This document shows, piece after piece, positions 63,390 through 64,000 of a DNA stretch of 64,000 nt. Numbering within the stretch: position 1 is the stretch's first letter; each line of letters starts with the position of its first letter. Under the pieces are notes generated by a model. That model was not told the origin of the DNA, ran no database searches, and was given only the letters and a program-made list of their open reading frames with translations. Both the position numbers and the translations under genes were made by a program. The stretch comes from Escallonia rubra. Lineage: Eukaryota > Streptophyta > Magnoliopsida > Escalloniales > Escalloniaceae. Location: positions 279,443-343,442 of the forward strand of contig JAVXUO010002537.1 in the NCBI GenBank assembly GCA_033065855.1, read 5' to 3'.

Positions 63390-64000
63390 CAATTTGGAGC
63401 ATCTATTAATGATGTATGAAGGTGTAGTTGCTATGTATTCTGCACAAGGTTATGATGTGATTATGATAGGCAACTCAGCTCCGGTGATGTCACCAGGGTT
63501 GAGGGTGTGGATGTTGGTATCAGAGGTTAGGCATATGATCTTGTGGACTTTAGAAGTGCCTAGTGGAACCCTAAGTTGTCGATGAGAGGAATAGAAGAAG
63601 CATTTCAATGACTGAGCTGAACTACTGTGATAGTTGGGATACGTGGGCCGGGCTTGCCGCCTAAGGCATATATTATGATTTCAGCATTCCTTTTATTGCT
63701 GCAGGAACTGGAATGAAAACTGGTTGATTTAGATTTGGATGGGTGGTTTGATGATGATAAGGTTGTTGTGTGGGATCCCACAAAGGACCCTGATGAGGTT
63801 CTAGATAAGATAGAATTAAAGTTGAAAGAATCAGATGAAGGTCCGGTAGGATCTAAATTAGAAGGACCTATTAGACAGATAGATGAGATTGAGCACTTTT
63901 ATTGTGTAAACCTAGAATGGGAAAATGAGGAGCCATGGGTGAGAATAAGTAGAATTTTGATAAACTTTTGGAAGAAAAAGTACTTCGAAGTGGTGGAAAA
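63390..64000 (+). pseudogene. Unrecognised, possibly retroelement, coding remnant
   Basis: The frame at 63,394-63,585 (EHLLMMYEGVVAMYSAQGYD) and, after a break, an acidic frame from about 63,717 to the window end (VDLDLDGWFDDDKVVVWDPT, then KDPDEVLDKIELKLKESDEG and IDEIEHFYCVNLEWENEEPW) are open for about 280 bases. The Asp/Glu-rich spacing resembles protease-RT linkers of Tat-type elements, but no diagnostic motif is present and it runs off the window. Confidence 0.35.

Overview
This is nuclear DNA of a flowering plant, probably a eudicot. The window is AT-rich, holds long nested LTR retrotransposons, Stowaway and Tourist-type MITEs and L1 LINE pieces, and carries one intron-rich host gene. 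All calls come from reading the sequence by eye, with no database search. Boundaries marked 'about' are estimates.

Left part, 1-23,870: one large, old Ty3/gypsy element, apparently of the Tat/Ogre lineage. On the + strand it shows decayed protease, reverse transcriptase, two RNase H domains, integrase and a tail (about 600-5,030). A spliced gene for a plant mobile domain (PMD, aminotransferase-like) protein follows on the minus strand, with its stop at 5,162 and its start near 21,676. A polypurine tract and the start of an LTR follow at 21,911-21,924. The PMD gene therefore seems to be an antisense extra gene carried between pol and the 3' LTR. It was split by a Del/Tekay-like element (6,414-14,617) with target duplication ATAAA. 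Later a 4.66 kb block (11,798-16,455), holding the 3' part of that element plus PMD exons, was duplicated in tandem (16,456-21,117) at more than 99% identity.

Middle, 23,900-37,190: a second Del-like element (LTR, PBS, gag, protease), an opposite-strand Del-like LTR (27,887-about 30,500), and the 3' end of a SIRE-type Ty1/copia element. The copia piece carries a broken gene of the 'putative plant transposon protein' kind with its own TATA box, followed by an LTR from 33,007. Next come unassigned DNA and a decayed organellar (plastid-like) 23S rRNA fragment (36,461-36,650).

Gene region, 37,190-56,830, minus strand: a complete nucleotide-sugar transporter of the CMP-sialic acid transporter-like group. 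It has 14 coding exons with GT-AG introns and an unbroken 404-residue reading frame. Its introns have collected MITEs, two antisense L1 fragments, tandem repeats and a GC-rich, MULE-like segment. It is the only gene here that looks intact and functional.

Right part, 56,830-64,000: a 158 bp tandem repeat upstream of the transporter, a broken GRF zinc-finger fragment, a possible gypsy gag fragment cut by a fourth Del-like LTR (59,786-about 61,120), a broken Ty1/copia gag-protease fragment, and an unrecognised acidic reading frame at the right edge.
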